Shown: piece by piece, positions 7,300-15,651 of the stretch
Numbering within the stretch: position 1 is the stretch's first letter
How the letters are laid out: each line of letters begins with the position of its first letter
Source of the DNA: DASUPK01 sp963695675
GTDB lineage: Bacteria > Actinomycetota > Thermoleophilia > Solirubrobacterales > 70-9
Reading direction: 5' to 3'
Assembly: GCA_963695675.1 (NCBI GenBank)
Contig: CAVOGY010000005.1
Coordinates: 496,001-560,000 of the forward strand
Length of the DNA: 64,000 nucleotides
The notes under the pieces: generated by a model
Seen by the model: the letters and a program-made list of their open reading frames with translations, nothing else
Told to the model about the DNA's origin: nothing
The model's database searches: none
Position numbers and translations under genes: made by a program

Positions 7300-8651
7300 G
7301 ATCCCTCCCGGTAGCGTGACAGGGCGCGATCGACAAAGACCTCGGCCGAGCCGAGGTAGCCCGCGGGATCGAGCGCCGCGTCGATCTCACCCTCCGAGAG
7401 CTCGGCGCTGACGCCCTCATCGGCGATCAGCTGGTCCCGGAACGACGTCCCCTCAGCCAGCGCCCGCCCGACGGCCGCGTCGATCAGATCTCGGGCGCGC
7501 CCCTGGCCCACCCGGTCGGAGAGCGCAGTCACCACGCTCTCGGCCATGACGAGGCCCGAGGTCGCGTCGAGGTTCTCGCGCATCCGCTCCGGCCTGACCT
7601 CGAGACCCTCGAGCGCCTCGCGCAGCGTGGAGGCCGCGCCGCCCGTCAGGGCGAGGGCCTCTCCGAGCGGGGCCCACTCGGATTGCCAGGCTCCCGCCGC
7701 CCGCTCGTGCTCCTGCGGCAGCGCCGCGAGCACCACGCCGGCGGCCCCGCGGACACGCCTCGCGCAGGCGATCGCGAGCACCGAGCCGACCGGATTTCGC
7801 TTGTGCGGCAGGGTCGACGATCCGCCGCGGCCGCTTCCGGAGGACTCCGCCACCTCGCCGACCTCGGTCTGGGAGAGCAGGACGAGGTCAAGCGCGATCT
7901 TCTCCAGGACCCCGGCGGCCAGCCCCAGCGAGGCCGCCAGGTCCGCGACGCGCAGCCGCGCCGTGTGCCAGGGAAGGGTGGGCTCATCGAGCTCGAGCCG
8001 CTTCGCGAGCAGGCCGACCACCCGCCCGCCCTCCGGCCCAAGCGACGCCAGCGTCCCGGCCGCGCCGCCGAGCTGCACCGGCAGCGACAGCGAGCCGAGG
8101 CGCTCGCGCGCATCGACCACCGCGTCGAGCCAGCCCGCGGCCTTCAGCCCGAAGGTGGTGGGAAGGGCCTGCTGGAGCAGGGTGCGGCCGGCCATCACCG
8201 TGCCGCGGTGCTCGTCCGCGAGTCCCGCGCAGGCCGCCGCCACCCCCCCGAGGTCCGCCCGGATCAGGCCGAGCGAGCGGCTCGCGACCAGCATCGTGGC
8301 GGTGTCCATCACGTCCTGGCTGGTGGCGCCGCGGTGGACGAAGCCGGCGGCCTCGTCGTCGAGCTTCTCCCGCAGCGCGGCCACCAGCGGCACCACCGGG
8401 TTGCCGCTGGCGCGGCCGTCGCGGGCGATCACCTCGGCGTCGAAGTCTCCGGCGTCGCAGGCGGCGGCGATCGCCTTCGCGGCGTCTCCCGGGATCATTC
8501 CGGCCTCTGCCTCCGCGCCGGCCAGGGCCGCCTCGGCGTCCAGCATCGCCTGCAGCCAGGCCGCTTCGGAGGTCGCCCCGCGGATGGGTTCGGGGACGAA
8601 GAGGCCGCTGAACAGCGATTCAGACGACAAAGAAGGCGGTCTCGCCGTCAC
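7296..8651 (-). CDS. pcaB: 3-carboxy-cis,cis-muconate cycloisomerase
   Basis: This 451-residue protein is of the fumarase/aspartase superfamily. The family signature GSSTLPHKRNPVGS is present, preceded by FVHRGATSQDVMDTA, which carries conserved active-site residues. PcaB lactonises 3-carboxy-cis,cis-muconate, the product of protocatechuate 3,4-dioxygenase. The GTG at 8649-8651 gives a 32-base overlap with the end of pcaG; a slightly later start is possible but no better one is visible. Length and operon position fit the family. Confidence 0.92.
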   Translation of the reverse strand: MTARPPSLSSESLFSGLFVPEPIRGATSEAAWLQAMLDAEAALAGAEAEAGMIPGDAAKAIAAACDAGDFDAEVIARDGRASGNPVVPLVAALREKLDDEAAGFVHRGATSQDVMDTATMLVASRSLGLIRADLGGVAAACAGLADEHRGTVMAGRTLLQQALPTTFGLKAAGWLDAVVDARERLGSLSLPVQLGGAAGTLASLGPEGGRVVGLLAKRLELDEPTLPWHTARLRVADLAASLGLAAGVLEKIALDLVLLSQTEVGEVAESSGSGRGGSSTLPHKRNPVGSVLAIACARRVRGAAGVVLAALPQEHERAAGAWQSEWAPLGEALALTGGAASTLREALEGLEVRPERMRENLDATSGLVMAESVVTALSDRVGQGRARDLIDAAVGRALAEGTSFRDQLIADEGVSAELSEGEIDAALDPAGYLGSAEVFVDRALSRYREGS

Positions 8652-9183
8652 CCTGGAGACGGATGTCGAAGCGCAGACCTCCCTCCTCGGGGATCGCGAC
8701 GAGGGTCTCCCGCTCCTCGGCGTCCTCGATCGAGGAGAGGACGGGATCGTCGGCGTTCGCCTCGGCCTCGTCGGGAAAGTAGATCCGCGTTACCAGGCGC
8801 TTGAGCAGCCCGCGCGCGAAGACCGAGACGTCGATGTGAGGCGCCTGCATCCGGCCGCCGGGGCCCGGCACGCGGCCGGGCTTGACGGTGATGAACTCGA
8901 AGCGGCCCTCGGCGTCGGTGGCGCAGCGCCCGAACCCGGTGAATCCCTCCTCGATCGGGACCTCGTCCCGCCGGTCCTCGGGGTGGGCGTAGCGACCCCC
9001 CCGGTTTGCCTGCCAGATCTCGACCAGCGCGTCGTCGACTATCTCCCCCTCGCCGTCGTAGACGCTACCGCGGATGTGGATCGCCTCGGGATCATTCTCC
9101 GGGACCATCCGCTCCTCTCCCTCGTACGGAACCTGGATGTGGAGAAACGGCCCGATCGTCTGGGATGGAGTGAGCGCGGGCAC
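8620..9183 (-). CDS. pcaG: protocatechuate 3,4-dioxygenase, alpha subunit
   Basis: The protein has 187 residues and starts PALTPSQTIGPF, the classic PcaG beginning. The intradiol-dioxygenase core is seen in ALVEIWQANRGGRYAHP and FEFITVKPGRVPG. The Tyr and His iron ligands of the beta subunit are not conserved in the second half, as expected for the non-catalytic alpha chain. GTG at 9183 is taken as the start: it lies one base after the pcaH stop and gives the usual N-terminus. The longer in-frame opening at 9210 would overlap pcaH. With PcaH it forms the Fe(III) enzyme that opens protocatechuate between the hydroxyls. Confidence 0.92.
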   Translation of the reverse strand: MPALTPSQTIGPFLHIQVPYEGEERMVPENDPEAIHIRGSVYDGEGEIVDDALVEIWQANRGGRYAHPEDRRDEVPIEEGFTGFGRCATDAEGRFEFITVKPGRVPGPGGRMQAPHIDVSVFARGLLKRLVTRIYFPDEAEANADDPVLSSIEDAEERETLVAIPEEGGLRFDIRLQGDGETAFFVV

Positions 9184-9184
9184 C

Positions 9185-9955
9185 TCAGTCCTCCATCGGG
9201 GTGGCCTCACGGCCTCGCAGCACGATGTCGAATTCGTAGCCGAGCGCCCACTCGGGAACGGTGCGGTCGTGGTCGTAGCGGCAGATCAGCCGCTCGCGGT
9301 CCTTCGGACCGGGAACCGAGTTGAAGATCGGGTCCTGGAAGAAGAGTGGGTCGCCCGGGAAGAACATCTGGGTGATCAGGCGCGTCGCGAAGGCGGGGCC
9401 GAACAGCGAGAAGTGGATGTGCCGGGAGCGCCAGGCGTTGGGGTTGTTCTTCCACGGGTAGGCGCCGGGCTTGATGGTGATGAACTCGTAGCGGCCCTGG
9501 TCGTCGGTCATACAGCGACCTCCGCCGGCGAAGTTGGGGTCGAGCGGCGCCGGGTGGCGATCTCCGTCGTGGCGGTAGCGACCCGCGGCGTTCGCCTGCC
9601 AGATCTCGATCAGCGAGTTCCGCACGGGCTTGCCGTCCTGATCGAGCAGGCGGCCGTGGACGATGATGCGCTCGCCCAGCGGCTCGCCCTCGTACTGGCG
9701 TGTGAGGTCGCGGTCGAGCTCACCGATGCGTTCGTCCCCGTAGACGGGCCCGGTGATCTCCGAGAGCGTGTGCGGCATCGGCACCAGCGGCCGCTTCGGG
9801 GCGCGCGTCCGGGTGGAGACGTAGTCCGGGTAGAGGTAGGGGGGGTCGACCTCGAGGTCGTCGTGCCGGTAGCCAATCACCTCGCCGTTCCTGGTCAGCT
9901 CCGATGCCACCGTCTCCTCCTTGATCGTTGCCTGATCCTCGGGCCCGCTCGTCAT
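9185..9955 (-). CDS. pcaH: protocatechuate 3,4-dioxygenase, beta subunit
   Basis: The protein has 256 residues. The four ferric-iron ligands are visible: Tyr127 (GRYRH), Tyr166 (GAYPW), His179 and His181 (RSRHIHFS). Their spacings of 39, 13 and 2 residues equal those of the Pseudomonas enzyme (Tyr408, Tyr447, His460, His462). The enzyme converts protocatechuate plus O2 to 3-carboxy-cis,cis-muconate. The ATG overlaps the pcaJ stop (ATGA), and pcaG follows after one base. Confidence 0.96.
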   Translation of the reverse strand: MTSGPEDQATIKEETVASELTRNGEVIGYRHDDLEVDPPYLYPDYVSTRTRAPKRPLVPMPHTLSEITGPVYGDERIGELDRDLTRQYEGEPLGERIIVHGRLLDQDGKPVRNSLIEIWQANAAGRYRHDGDRHPAPLDPNFAGGGRCMTDDQGRYEFITIKPGAYPWKNNPNAWRSRHIHFSLFGPAFATRLITQMFFPGDPLFFQDPIFNSVPGPKDRERLICRYDHDRTVPEWALGYEFDIVLRGREATPMED

Positions 9956-10728
9956 GCTGAGGCCTCCAGCGTCGCGCGCAGTTCTCGCAGCTCTCGCAGC
10001 TCATCGTCCGAGGGCGGCTCGGTCTCCTCCAAGTCCTCCGACACCCGGAGCGGCCAGCCCGTCTGCTCCCGCGCCCCCTCGACCGAGACCCCGGGGTGGA
10101 TCTGCGTCAGGGTGAGCTCGCGGCTCTCCGGGTCGGGGCGGAGCACTCCGAGGTCGGTGATCACGACGGTGGGCCCGCGGCCCGGCATGCCGAGGCGCTT
10201 GCGATCGCCCGGCGCGTCGCCATAGCCGACGGACGAGCGAAAGTCGAGGCGGTTGACGAAGCTGCGGCGCGACTGGGGCATGATCACGATCACCTCCCTC
10301 GCCATCGCCGCGATCTCCGGCGCGCCGCCGCCGCCGGGAAGGCGGACCTTCGGGTGCTCGTAGTCCCCGATCACCGTGCTGTTCAGGTTGCCGAGGCGGT
10401 CGATCTGAGCCGCGCCGAGGAAGCCGACGTCGATCCGGCCGCCCTGCAGCCAGTAGGCGAAGATCTCGGGCACCGGGACGACGGCGTCCGCGGTCTCGGC
10501 CAACTCGCCGTCGCCGATCGAGAGCGGCAGCGACTTGGGCTTCGAGCCGATCGTGCCTGACTCGTAGACCAGCACGGTGCGCGGCGCGTGGGTCAGCCGG
10601 GCCAGGTTGGCGGCGGTGCTGGGCAGGCCGATCCCGACGAAGCAGACCGTCTCGTCCGTCAGCGCGCGCGCGGCAACCACGGTCATCATCTCATCGGCCG
10701 AGACGGCCGCTTCGGTCTTGGTGCTCAT
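9952..10728 (-). CDS. pcaJ: 3-oxoadipate CoA-transferase, beta subunit
   Basis: This 258-residue protein is of CoA-transferase family I. It contains TVCFVGIGLPSTAANLA, then VYESGTIGS, whose Glu is the catalytic glutamate carrying the CoA thioester. YWLQGGRIDVGFLGAAQID and KVRLPGGGGAPEIA are further family blocks. PcaIJ moves CoA from succinyl-CoA to beta-ketoadipate. Glutaconate- or ketosteroid-pathway (IpdAB-like) transferases look similar, but the position directly before pcaH favours the beta-ketoadipate role. The ATG at 10726-10728 overlaps the alpha-subunit stop (ATGA). Confidence 0.85.
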   Translation of the reverse strand: MSTKTEAAVSADEMMTVVAARALTDETVCFVGIGLPSTAANLARLTHAPRTVLVYESGTIGSKPKSLPLSIGDGELAETADAVVPVPEIFAYWLQGGRIDVGFLGAAQIDRLGNLNSTVIGDYEHPKVRLPGGGGAPEIAAMAREVIVIMPQSRRSFVNRLDFRSSVGYGDAPGDRKRLGMPGRGPTVVITDLGVLRPDPESRELTLTQIHPGVSVEGAREQTGWPLRVSEDLEETEPPSDDELRELRELRATLEASA

Positions 10729-11546
10729 GCGACCTCCGCCGAGTGGAGGACGTGCTCCTCCATCCAGCCCCGGAAGGAGTCGCGCTCTCGGCTGATCTCG
10801 TCCCAGCGCTGATAGAAGCCGTTGTCGCGGTCGTAGTAGTCGTGGGCGTAGGAGGGGTGCGCGCCGCGCGGCGCCTCGGCGACGGCGCCGACGGCCCAGG
10901 TGGGCAGGACGATCGCGCCCGGCCGCGGGTCCAGCTCGTCGACGATCTCCTCGACCGTGACCAGCGAGCGCGTGGAGGCCAGCACGATCTCCTTCTGGAC
11001 GCCCACGATCCCCCAGATCTGCACGTTTCCCTGGCGGTCGGCGCGCTGCGCGTGCACGATGCCGACGTCGGGCCGCAGTGCCCGGACCGCGACCACCGCC
11101 TCGCCGGTGAACGGGCAGTTGATCTCCGCGACCGTCTCGCTGGCGCGGTCCATCAGGTCGGTGCCGACGTAGCCCCGCAGCGTCCCGAAGGGCAGGTTCG
11201 ATGCGCCCGCCGCGTAGCGGGCGGCCATGCCGGCGTGGCTGTGCTCCTCGAGCTCGAGCGGCCCCGGCCAGTCGTGCTCGACGGCGTCTCGCAGCCGGCG
11301 CAGCGAGCCGACGCCGGGGTTGCCGCCCCACGAGAAGATCAGCTTGCGCGCGCAGCCCGCGCCGATCATCTGGTCGTAGATCAGATCCGGCGTCATCCGG
11401 ATCAGGGTCAGGTCGCGCCGCCGCTGGCGGATGATCTCGTGGCCGGCGGCGAACGGGATCAGGTGGGTGAAGCCCTCCAATGCGACGCTGTCGCCGTCGT
11501 GGACGAGCTCCGCCACCGCCTCGTCCAGGGAGAGCAGCTCAGCCAC
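10725..11546 (-). CDS. pcaI: 3-oxoadipate CoA-transferase, alpha subunit
   Basis: This 273-residue protein is the non-catalytic partner of the family-I CoA-transferase. It has DGDSVALEGFTHLIPFAAGHEIIRQ, GAGCARKLIFSWGGNPG and ALRPDVGIVHAQRADRQGN. The GTG start overlaps the last 8 bases of the FadR-type regulator gene, so the regulator and the pca genes are read as one unit. The pair IpdA/IpdB of steroid catabolism is the main alternative; the seven consecutive pca genes argue against it. Confidence 0.85.
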   Translation of the reverse strand: MAELLSLDEAVAELVHDGDSVALEGFTHLIPFAAGHEIIRQRRRDLTLIRMTPDLIYDQMIGAGCARKLIFSWGGNPGVGSLRRLRDAVEHDWPGPLELEEHSHAGMAARYAAGASNLPFGTLRGYVGTDLMDRASETVAEINCPFTGEAVVAVRALRPDVGIVHAQRADRQGNVQIWGIVGVQKEIVLASTRSLVTVEEIVDELDPRPGAIVLPTWAVGAVAEAPRGAHPSYAHDYYDRDNGFYQRWDEISRERDSFRGWMEEHVLHSAEVA

Positions 11547-12333
11547 CGCCGCCTCCCGCGGCGGCCTCGGCCTCCGGCTCCTCGGGCTCGTCCTGGACCA
11601 TGGAGAGCACGTCGCGCAGGTAGAGCAGGTGATCCTTCATCGCCCGCTCGGCGCGGGCCGGGTCGCCCTTCTCGACCGCGGAGACGAGCGCCTCGTGCTG
11701 CTCGATCAGGGCCGAGTGCACGACCGCTGGCTGCAGCACCTCGATCAGCGACGGCTGGAGCACCTCGAAGATCCAGTTGGTGAGCGCCTGGATCATCCGA
11801 TTGCCGGACGCCGCGGCGATCGTCCGGTGGATCTCGCCGTCAGCCTCGGCGAACACCTCCGGGTCGTCGGGCGCGGCGATCGCGGCGTCGACTGCCGAGC
11901 GCAGGCGCCCCAGCGTCTCGTCGTCCGGCTGGTAGGCGGCGAGCCCGGCGAGGGGCACCTCGAGCAGCACCCGGGCGTCGAGCAGCTCATGCAGGCTGAC
12001 CGCCTCGGTCTCGAGCATCATCGCGATCGCGTCGCTCAGGCTCCTGCCCATGCCCTGCTCCGCCGTGTGCGCGACGAAGATGCCGCCGCCCGGCCCCTTG
12101 GTGGCGCGGATCAGGTTGCCGCTGGAGAGGAGCTTGAGCGCCTCCCTCAGGGTCGGCCGGCTGACCCCGAACTCGGCCGCGAGGTCCTCCTCGCGGCCCA
12201 GGAAGTCGCCCGGGCCGAGGCCCTCTTCCTGGACGTAGTGCTGGATCTGGACGGCGACCTGCTCGCTGGCGCCGCGAATCTGGCGGGCCTGCGGCCTCGC
12301 GCGCGAGCGCGAGTCCGCCCTCTGGACGCTCAC
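11539..12333 (-). CDS. FadR-type GntR-family transcriptional regulator
   Basis: The protein has 264 residues. The winged helix-turn-helix lies at about 15-85 (LAAEFGVSRPTLREALKLLSSGNLI, then GPGGGIFV), and an FCD-type ligand domain follows with LLDARVLLEVPLAGLAA, EADGEIHRTIAAASGN and IEQHEALVSAVEKGD. The GTG start at 12333 overlaps the stop of the upstream ligase gene. It probably controls the pca block in response to an acidic aromatic or its product. No clear palindrome was found just upstream of the local promoter, so its operator is unknown. The C-terminus ends in an Ala/Glu/Gly-rich tail. Confidence 0.85.
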   Translation of the reverse strand: MSVQRADSRSRARPQARQIRGASEQVAVQIQHYVQEEGLGPGDFLGREEDLAAEFGVSRPTLREALKLLSSGNLIRATKGPGGGIFVAHTAEQGMGRSLSDAIAMMLETEAVSLHELLDARVLLEVPLAGLAAYQPDDETLGRLRSAVDAAIAAPDDPEVFAEADGEIHRTIAAASGNRMIQALTNWIFEVLQPSLIEVLQPAVVHSALIEQHEALVSAVEKGDPARAERAMKDHLLYLRDVLSMVQDEPEEPEAEAAAGGGGG

Positions 12334-13664
12334 GACGCGACCCACCTCGGCGAGCGCTCGTCGACCACCCGGCGCGACTTGCCGGTCTGCCGCGGCAGGA
12401 TGCCGGGCGCGATCGGGACGACCCGCACCCGCAGCCCGAGCTGCTGGCGCATCGTCTCCTGGAGGCGGCGCGCGTCGGTGCCCTCGGTGAGCTCGACCTC
12501 GAGCTTGACCTCGTCCATCCCGCTGCGCTCGGTGTAAAAGGTGATCCGGAACTCGCCGGAGCTCGAGACCTGGCGGACGGCCTCCTCGATCGCCGACGGA
12601 TAAACGTTCATGCCGCGGACGACCACCATGTCGTCGGTGCGTCCGACGATGCCGCCGGGTAGCCAGCGGCCCTCGTGGCCGGCGGGGCAGCGCTCCTCGG
12701 TTGCGATCACGGAGTCGCCGGTCCGGTAGCGCAGGGCGGGGAAGCCGGTCAGGCGGAGCGGGGTGATCACCAGCTCGCCCCGCTCGCCCTGGGCAGTGGG
12801 ATTCATGTCCTCATCGAGGATCTCGCAGACGAACTGGTTCTCGTCGATGTGCAGCCCGTGGCCCTCGGGGCAGGGATCGCCGAACGGGCCGGCCTCCGTG
12901 AGGCCGGCGTGATCGATGACGGCGGCGCCCAGCCCATCCTCGATCCGGGTGCGGACGCCGGGCAGCGAGCCGCCGGGCTCGCCGGTGCAGAGCACGCGCT
13001 CCAGCGAGTAGAAGGCGGACTCGAGCCGCTGCTCCACCGCCACCTCGATCAGGTGCAGCGCGTAGGTCGGGGTGCACCAGAGGGCGGTGGCCTGGACCTC
13101 CGCGATCGTCTGCAGCCTCTGCACCGAGCCCATCCCGCCCAGGGAGATGCCGAGCGCCCCGACCTCCTGCAGGCCCTCCTTGGCGGCCCAGAACTGGACG
13201 TGCGGACCGAAGGAGAACGCGAGCGCCACCCGGTCGCCGATATCGATGCCGGCGATCCGGATCGTGTTGGCGAAGCGCTCCCGCCACCACTCCCAGTCCT
13301 CGGCTGTCTCCAGCACGCGAAGGGGATGCGCCGTGGTACCGCTGGTCTGGAAAACCTGCGTGTAGCGATCCAGCGGGTAGGTGAGGTTGGTCCCGAACGG
13401 CGGATGGCTCTCCTGGTCGGCGACCAGGTCCCGCTTGGTCAGCGGGCGCAGCTCTGTGAGGCTGGGCGGGTCGCCCAGCTCGAGCGATTCGACGCGGCCT
13501 CTCTGGAAGGGGTTGCGGTCGAGCACCAGCTCGAGCAGCTCGCCCAGGCGCTCGCTCTGGTCGATCGCCCCGGGCTGCACATCCACCCCCTGACCGCTCG
13601 TCGTCAAGGCCTCCTCCTGGTCACGCACTGCAGGTACGTCCTCATTTCCGCGCTCCAGCGCCAC
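12330..13664 (-). CDS. phenylacetate-CoA-ligase-like AMP-forming enzyme
   Basis: The protein has up to 444 residues in the PaaK branch of adenylate-forming enzymes. The P-loop-like QTSGTTAHPLRVL, LCTGEPGGSLPG, the adenylate-binding DHAGLTEAGPFG, RYRTGD and the C-terminal VRGMNVYPSAIEE are present. It would activate an aromatic or short carboxylic acid to its CoA thioester. The start is uncertain: GTG at 13664 is the longest option, and a TTG at 13607 lies just behind AGGAGG. The N-terminus of PaaK proteins is variable, so length does not decide. Role in this cluster unknown. Confidence 0.75.
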   Translation of the reverse strand: MALERGNEDVPAVRDQEEALTTSGQGVDVQPGAIDQSERLGELLELVLDRNPFQRGRVESLELGDPPSLTELRPLTKRDLVADQESHPPFGTNLTYPLDRYTQVFQTSGTTAHPLRVLETAEDWEWWRERFANTIRIAGIDIGDRVALAFSFGPHVQFWAAKEGLQEVGALGISLGGMGSVQRLQTIAEVQATALWCTPTYALHLIEVAVEQRLESAFYSLERVLCTGEPGGSLPGVRTRIEDGLGAAVIDHAGLTEAGPFGDPCPEGHGLHIDENQFVCEILDEDMNPTAQGERGELVITPLRLTGFPALRYRTGDSVIATEERCPAGHEGRWLPGGIVGRTDDMVVVRGMNVYPSAIEEAVRQVSSSGEFRITFYTERSGMDEVKLEVELTEGTDARRLQETMRQQLGLRVRVVPIAPGILPRQTGKSRRVVDERSPRWVAS

Positions 13665-13700
13665 ACTATCGGATAAGTCAGAGTATTTGTCTGGTAGCCG

Positions 13701-14729
13701 TCAGGCGCTGGTGATGACGACCTTCATCACCTCGGCCGGATTCTCCATCGCGAACGCGAGCGCCTCGGGCGCCCGGTCGAGCGAGAAACGCCTGCTGATC
13801 AGCGGCTCGAGCAGCTCCTCATGGCGCTCGACGAAGCGGACGGCCTCCTCGAACTCCTCGGGCCCGCAGCAGCTCACCCCGAGCATGTCGATCTCCTTCT
13901 CGGTGAAGGTGCCGATCCGCAGCGGCACCTCCTCGCCCGACATGCCGACGACGACCACCCGGCCCGCGGAGGCGACCATGTCGACCGCGGCACGGATCGG
14001 ATCGGGGGCGCCGGTGGCGTCGATCACCAGCGGCGGGCCCTCGCCGCCGGACCACTCGCGAGCAGCCTCGACCGCCTGGTCGCGGTCCTCCCAGAGCAGC
14101 CCCTCCGCGCCGGTGGCGTCTCCCAGGTCCAGCCGGCTCTGAAGCCGGTCCACCAGCAGCGTCTCCGCGCCTCGCTCCCGAGCGAGCAGGTGGACCGCCT
14201 GCCCGATCGGGCCGGCGCCGAGGACCACGACCCGCTCCCCCTTCGCGATCCCGGAGCGGTTGATGGTGCGGGCGGCGATCGAGAACGGCTCGGCGAGCGC
14301 GGCCACCGCTGGATCGCGCGCGGCGATCGGGAAGACGTGGTCCTCCGGGACCCGGAGCTTCTCCTGGAGCCCGCCGTCGGTGTGGATCCCGACGAGGCTG
14401 AACTCGTCGCAGACGTTGCCGCGGCCGACCCGGCACGGGTAGCAGCTGCCGCACCAGCTGATCGGCATGACCGAGACGCGATCGCCCACGCTGACCCGGC
14501 TCGTCTTCGGCCCGACAGCCTCCACGATCCCGGAGAACTCGTGGCCCTGGACCCGGGGATACGGCGAATCGTCGAAGATCTGGAGCTCGCCGGCGAAGAA
14601 GTGGAAGTCCGAGCCGCAGATGCCGACGGCGTCGGGGTGCACGATCACCTCGCCAGGCCCGGGCGGAGGCGGCTCCGGTACATCGAGGACCTCCATCTGG
14701 CCAACTCCTCGAGTCACCGCAGCAAGCAC
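13701..14729 (-). CDS. zinc-dependent medium-chain alcohol dehydrogenase (threonine/sorbitol dehydrogenase-like)
   Basis: The protein has 342 residues. Catalytic zinc ligands are the Cys of VGICGSDFH and the His-Glu of VQGHEFSG. The structural-zinc cysteines lie in SWCGSCYPCRVGRGNVC. The NAD(P)-binding VVLGAGPIGQAV follows. It oxidises an alcohol, possibly a benzylic or sugar alcohol; nothing in the sequence fixes the substrate. A 75-base gap with a hairpin separates it from the SDR gene, so it may have its own promoter. A 36-base gap separates it from the ligase gene downstream. Confidence 0.85.
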   Translation of the reverse strand: MLAAVTRGVGQMEVLDVPEPPPPGPGEVIVHPDAVGICGSDFHFFAGELQIFDDSPYPRVQGHEFSGIVEAVGPKTSRVSVGDRVSVMPISWCGSCYPCRVGRGNVCDEFSLVGIHTDGGLQEKLRVPEDHVFPIAARDPAVAALAEPFSIAARTINRSGIAKGERVVVLGAGPIGQAVHLLARERGAETLLVDRLQSRLDLGDATGAEGLLWEDRDQAVEAAREWSGGEGPPLVIDATGAPDPIRAAVDMVASAGRVVVVGMSGEEVPLRIGTFTEKEIDMLGVSCCGPEEFEEAVRFVERHEELLEPLISRRFSLDRAPEALAFAMENPAEVMKVVITSA

Positions 14730-14777
14730 GGCAACAACCTAGAGGATTTGGTCAATTGGCTACGGCCCCAGCACCAA

Positions 14778-14798
14778 CGGCGGCCACAAACACCGCCG
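14778..14798 (-). terminator. possible hairpin after the SDR gene
   Basis: CGGCGG and CCGCCG form a 6-bp inverted repeat around a 9-base loop, 7 bases after the stop of the minus-strand SDR gene. There is no T-tract, so rho-independent action is uncertain. Confidence 0.35.
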
Positions 14799-14804
14799 CC
14801 GAAT

Positions 14805-15626
14805 CTAGCCCAGGCTGATCTGCTCCTTGAAGGGTGAGGGCATCGCCCCGCCGTCGATCAGCACCACGGCGCCGGTGATGAAGCTCGCAGCCGGGGAACC
14901 CAGCATCAGGACCAGCCCCTTGAGCTCGTCCGTCTCTGCCATCCGGCCCACCGGGATCAGGTCCGCCCAGATCCCCTCGATCCGCTCGTCGGGCAGCTCG
15001 CCGCTGCCGATCCTGGTGCGGAACGGCCCCGGGGCGATCGCGTTGACGTTGACGCCGTGGGGCGCCAACTCGACGGCCGCCTGGCGGACGACCTGGATCA
15101 CCGCCGCCTTGGTCGCCGCGTATGAGTAGCCGACCAACGGCTCGACCTTGAGCCCCGCGTTCGACGCGGTGACGACGATCTTGCCGCTGCCCTGCTTCTT
15201 CATCACCTCGGCGGCCGCCCCCATCGAGAAGACGACCCCGTTCAGGTTGACGCCGAGCACCTTCTCCCAGGCCTCCGTCTCGATCGCCGCGATGCCTCCC
15301 TTCGGGTCGGTGATGCCGGGCTCCAGCGAGATCCCTGCATTGGCGTAGAGGACATCCACCCCGCCCTGCTCGGAGACGACATCGTCGATCAAGGCCTGCA
15401 CCTGCTCGCGGTCGGAGACGTCGAGCTGGAAGGAGCGAACCCGCCCGCCCGCCTCCGCCAGCCGGGCCGTCTCCTCCTCGAGGCGCTCCGGCTCGAGGTC
15501 GGCAAGCGTCACCCGGGCGCCGGCGTCGGCCATCACCTCGGCCATCGCCAGCCCGAGCCCGCTGGCCGCTCCGGTCACCACCACGCGGGCGTCGCGTACG
15601 TCGAACAGCCGCTCAAACACCGTCAT
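14805..15626 (-). CDS. short-chain dehydrogenase/reductase
   Basis: This is a 273-residue classical SDR. The cofactor motif is VVVTGAASGLGLAMA. Asp is found at the end of the second strand (TLADLEPERL), which suggests NAD(H). NAG is in LYANAGISLEP, the catalytic Ser is in VVTASNAGL, and Tyr-x3-Lys is in YSYAATKAAV. It lies 25 bases behind pobA with a good ribosome site, so it is co-transcribed with it. It could oxidise an aromatic alcohol, a C-alpha alcohol of a lignin dimer, or a cyclic diol; substrate unknown. Confidence 0.85.
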   Translation of the reverse strand: MTVFERLFDVRDARVVVTGAASGLGLAMAEVMADAGARVTLADLEPERLEEETARLAEAGGRVRSFQLDVSDREQVQALIDDVVSEQGGVDVLYANAGISLEPGITDPKGGIAAIETEAWEKVLGVNLNGVVFSMGAAAEVMKKQGSGKIVVTASNAGLKVEPLVGYSYAATKAAVIQVVRQAAVELAPHGVNVNAIAPGPFRTRIGSGELPDERIEGIWADLIPVGRMAETDELKGLVLMLGSPAASFITGAVVLIDGGAMPSPFKEQISLG

Positions 15627-15651
15627 CTCCGATCGCTCCTCGGTCGTCGTT

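Noticed and set aside
10725..11546. Steroid-pathway CoA transferase/hydrolase (IpdA)
   Set aside because: The subunits resemble that group, but the pair is embedded in an unbroken pcaIJHGBDC series and no steroid genes are seen.
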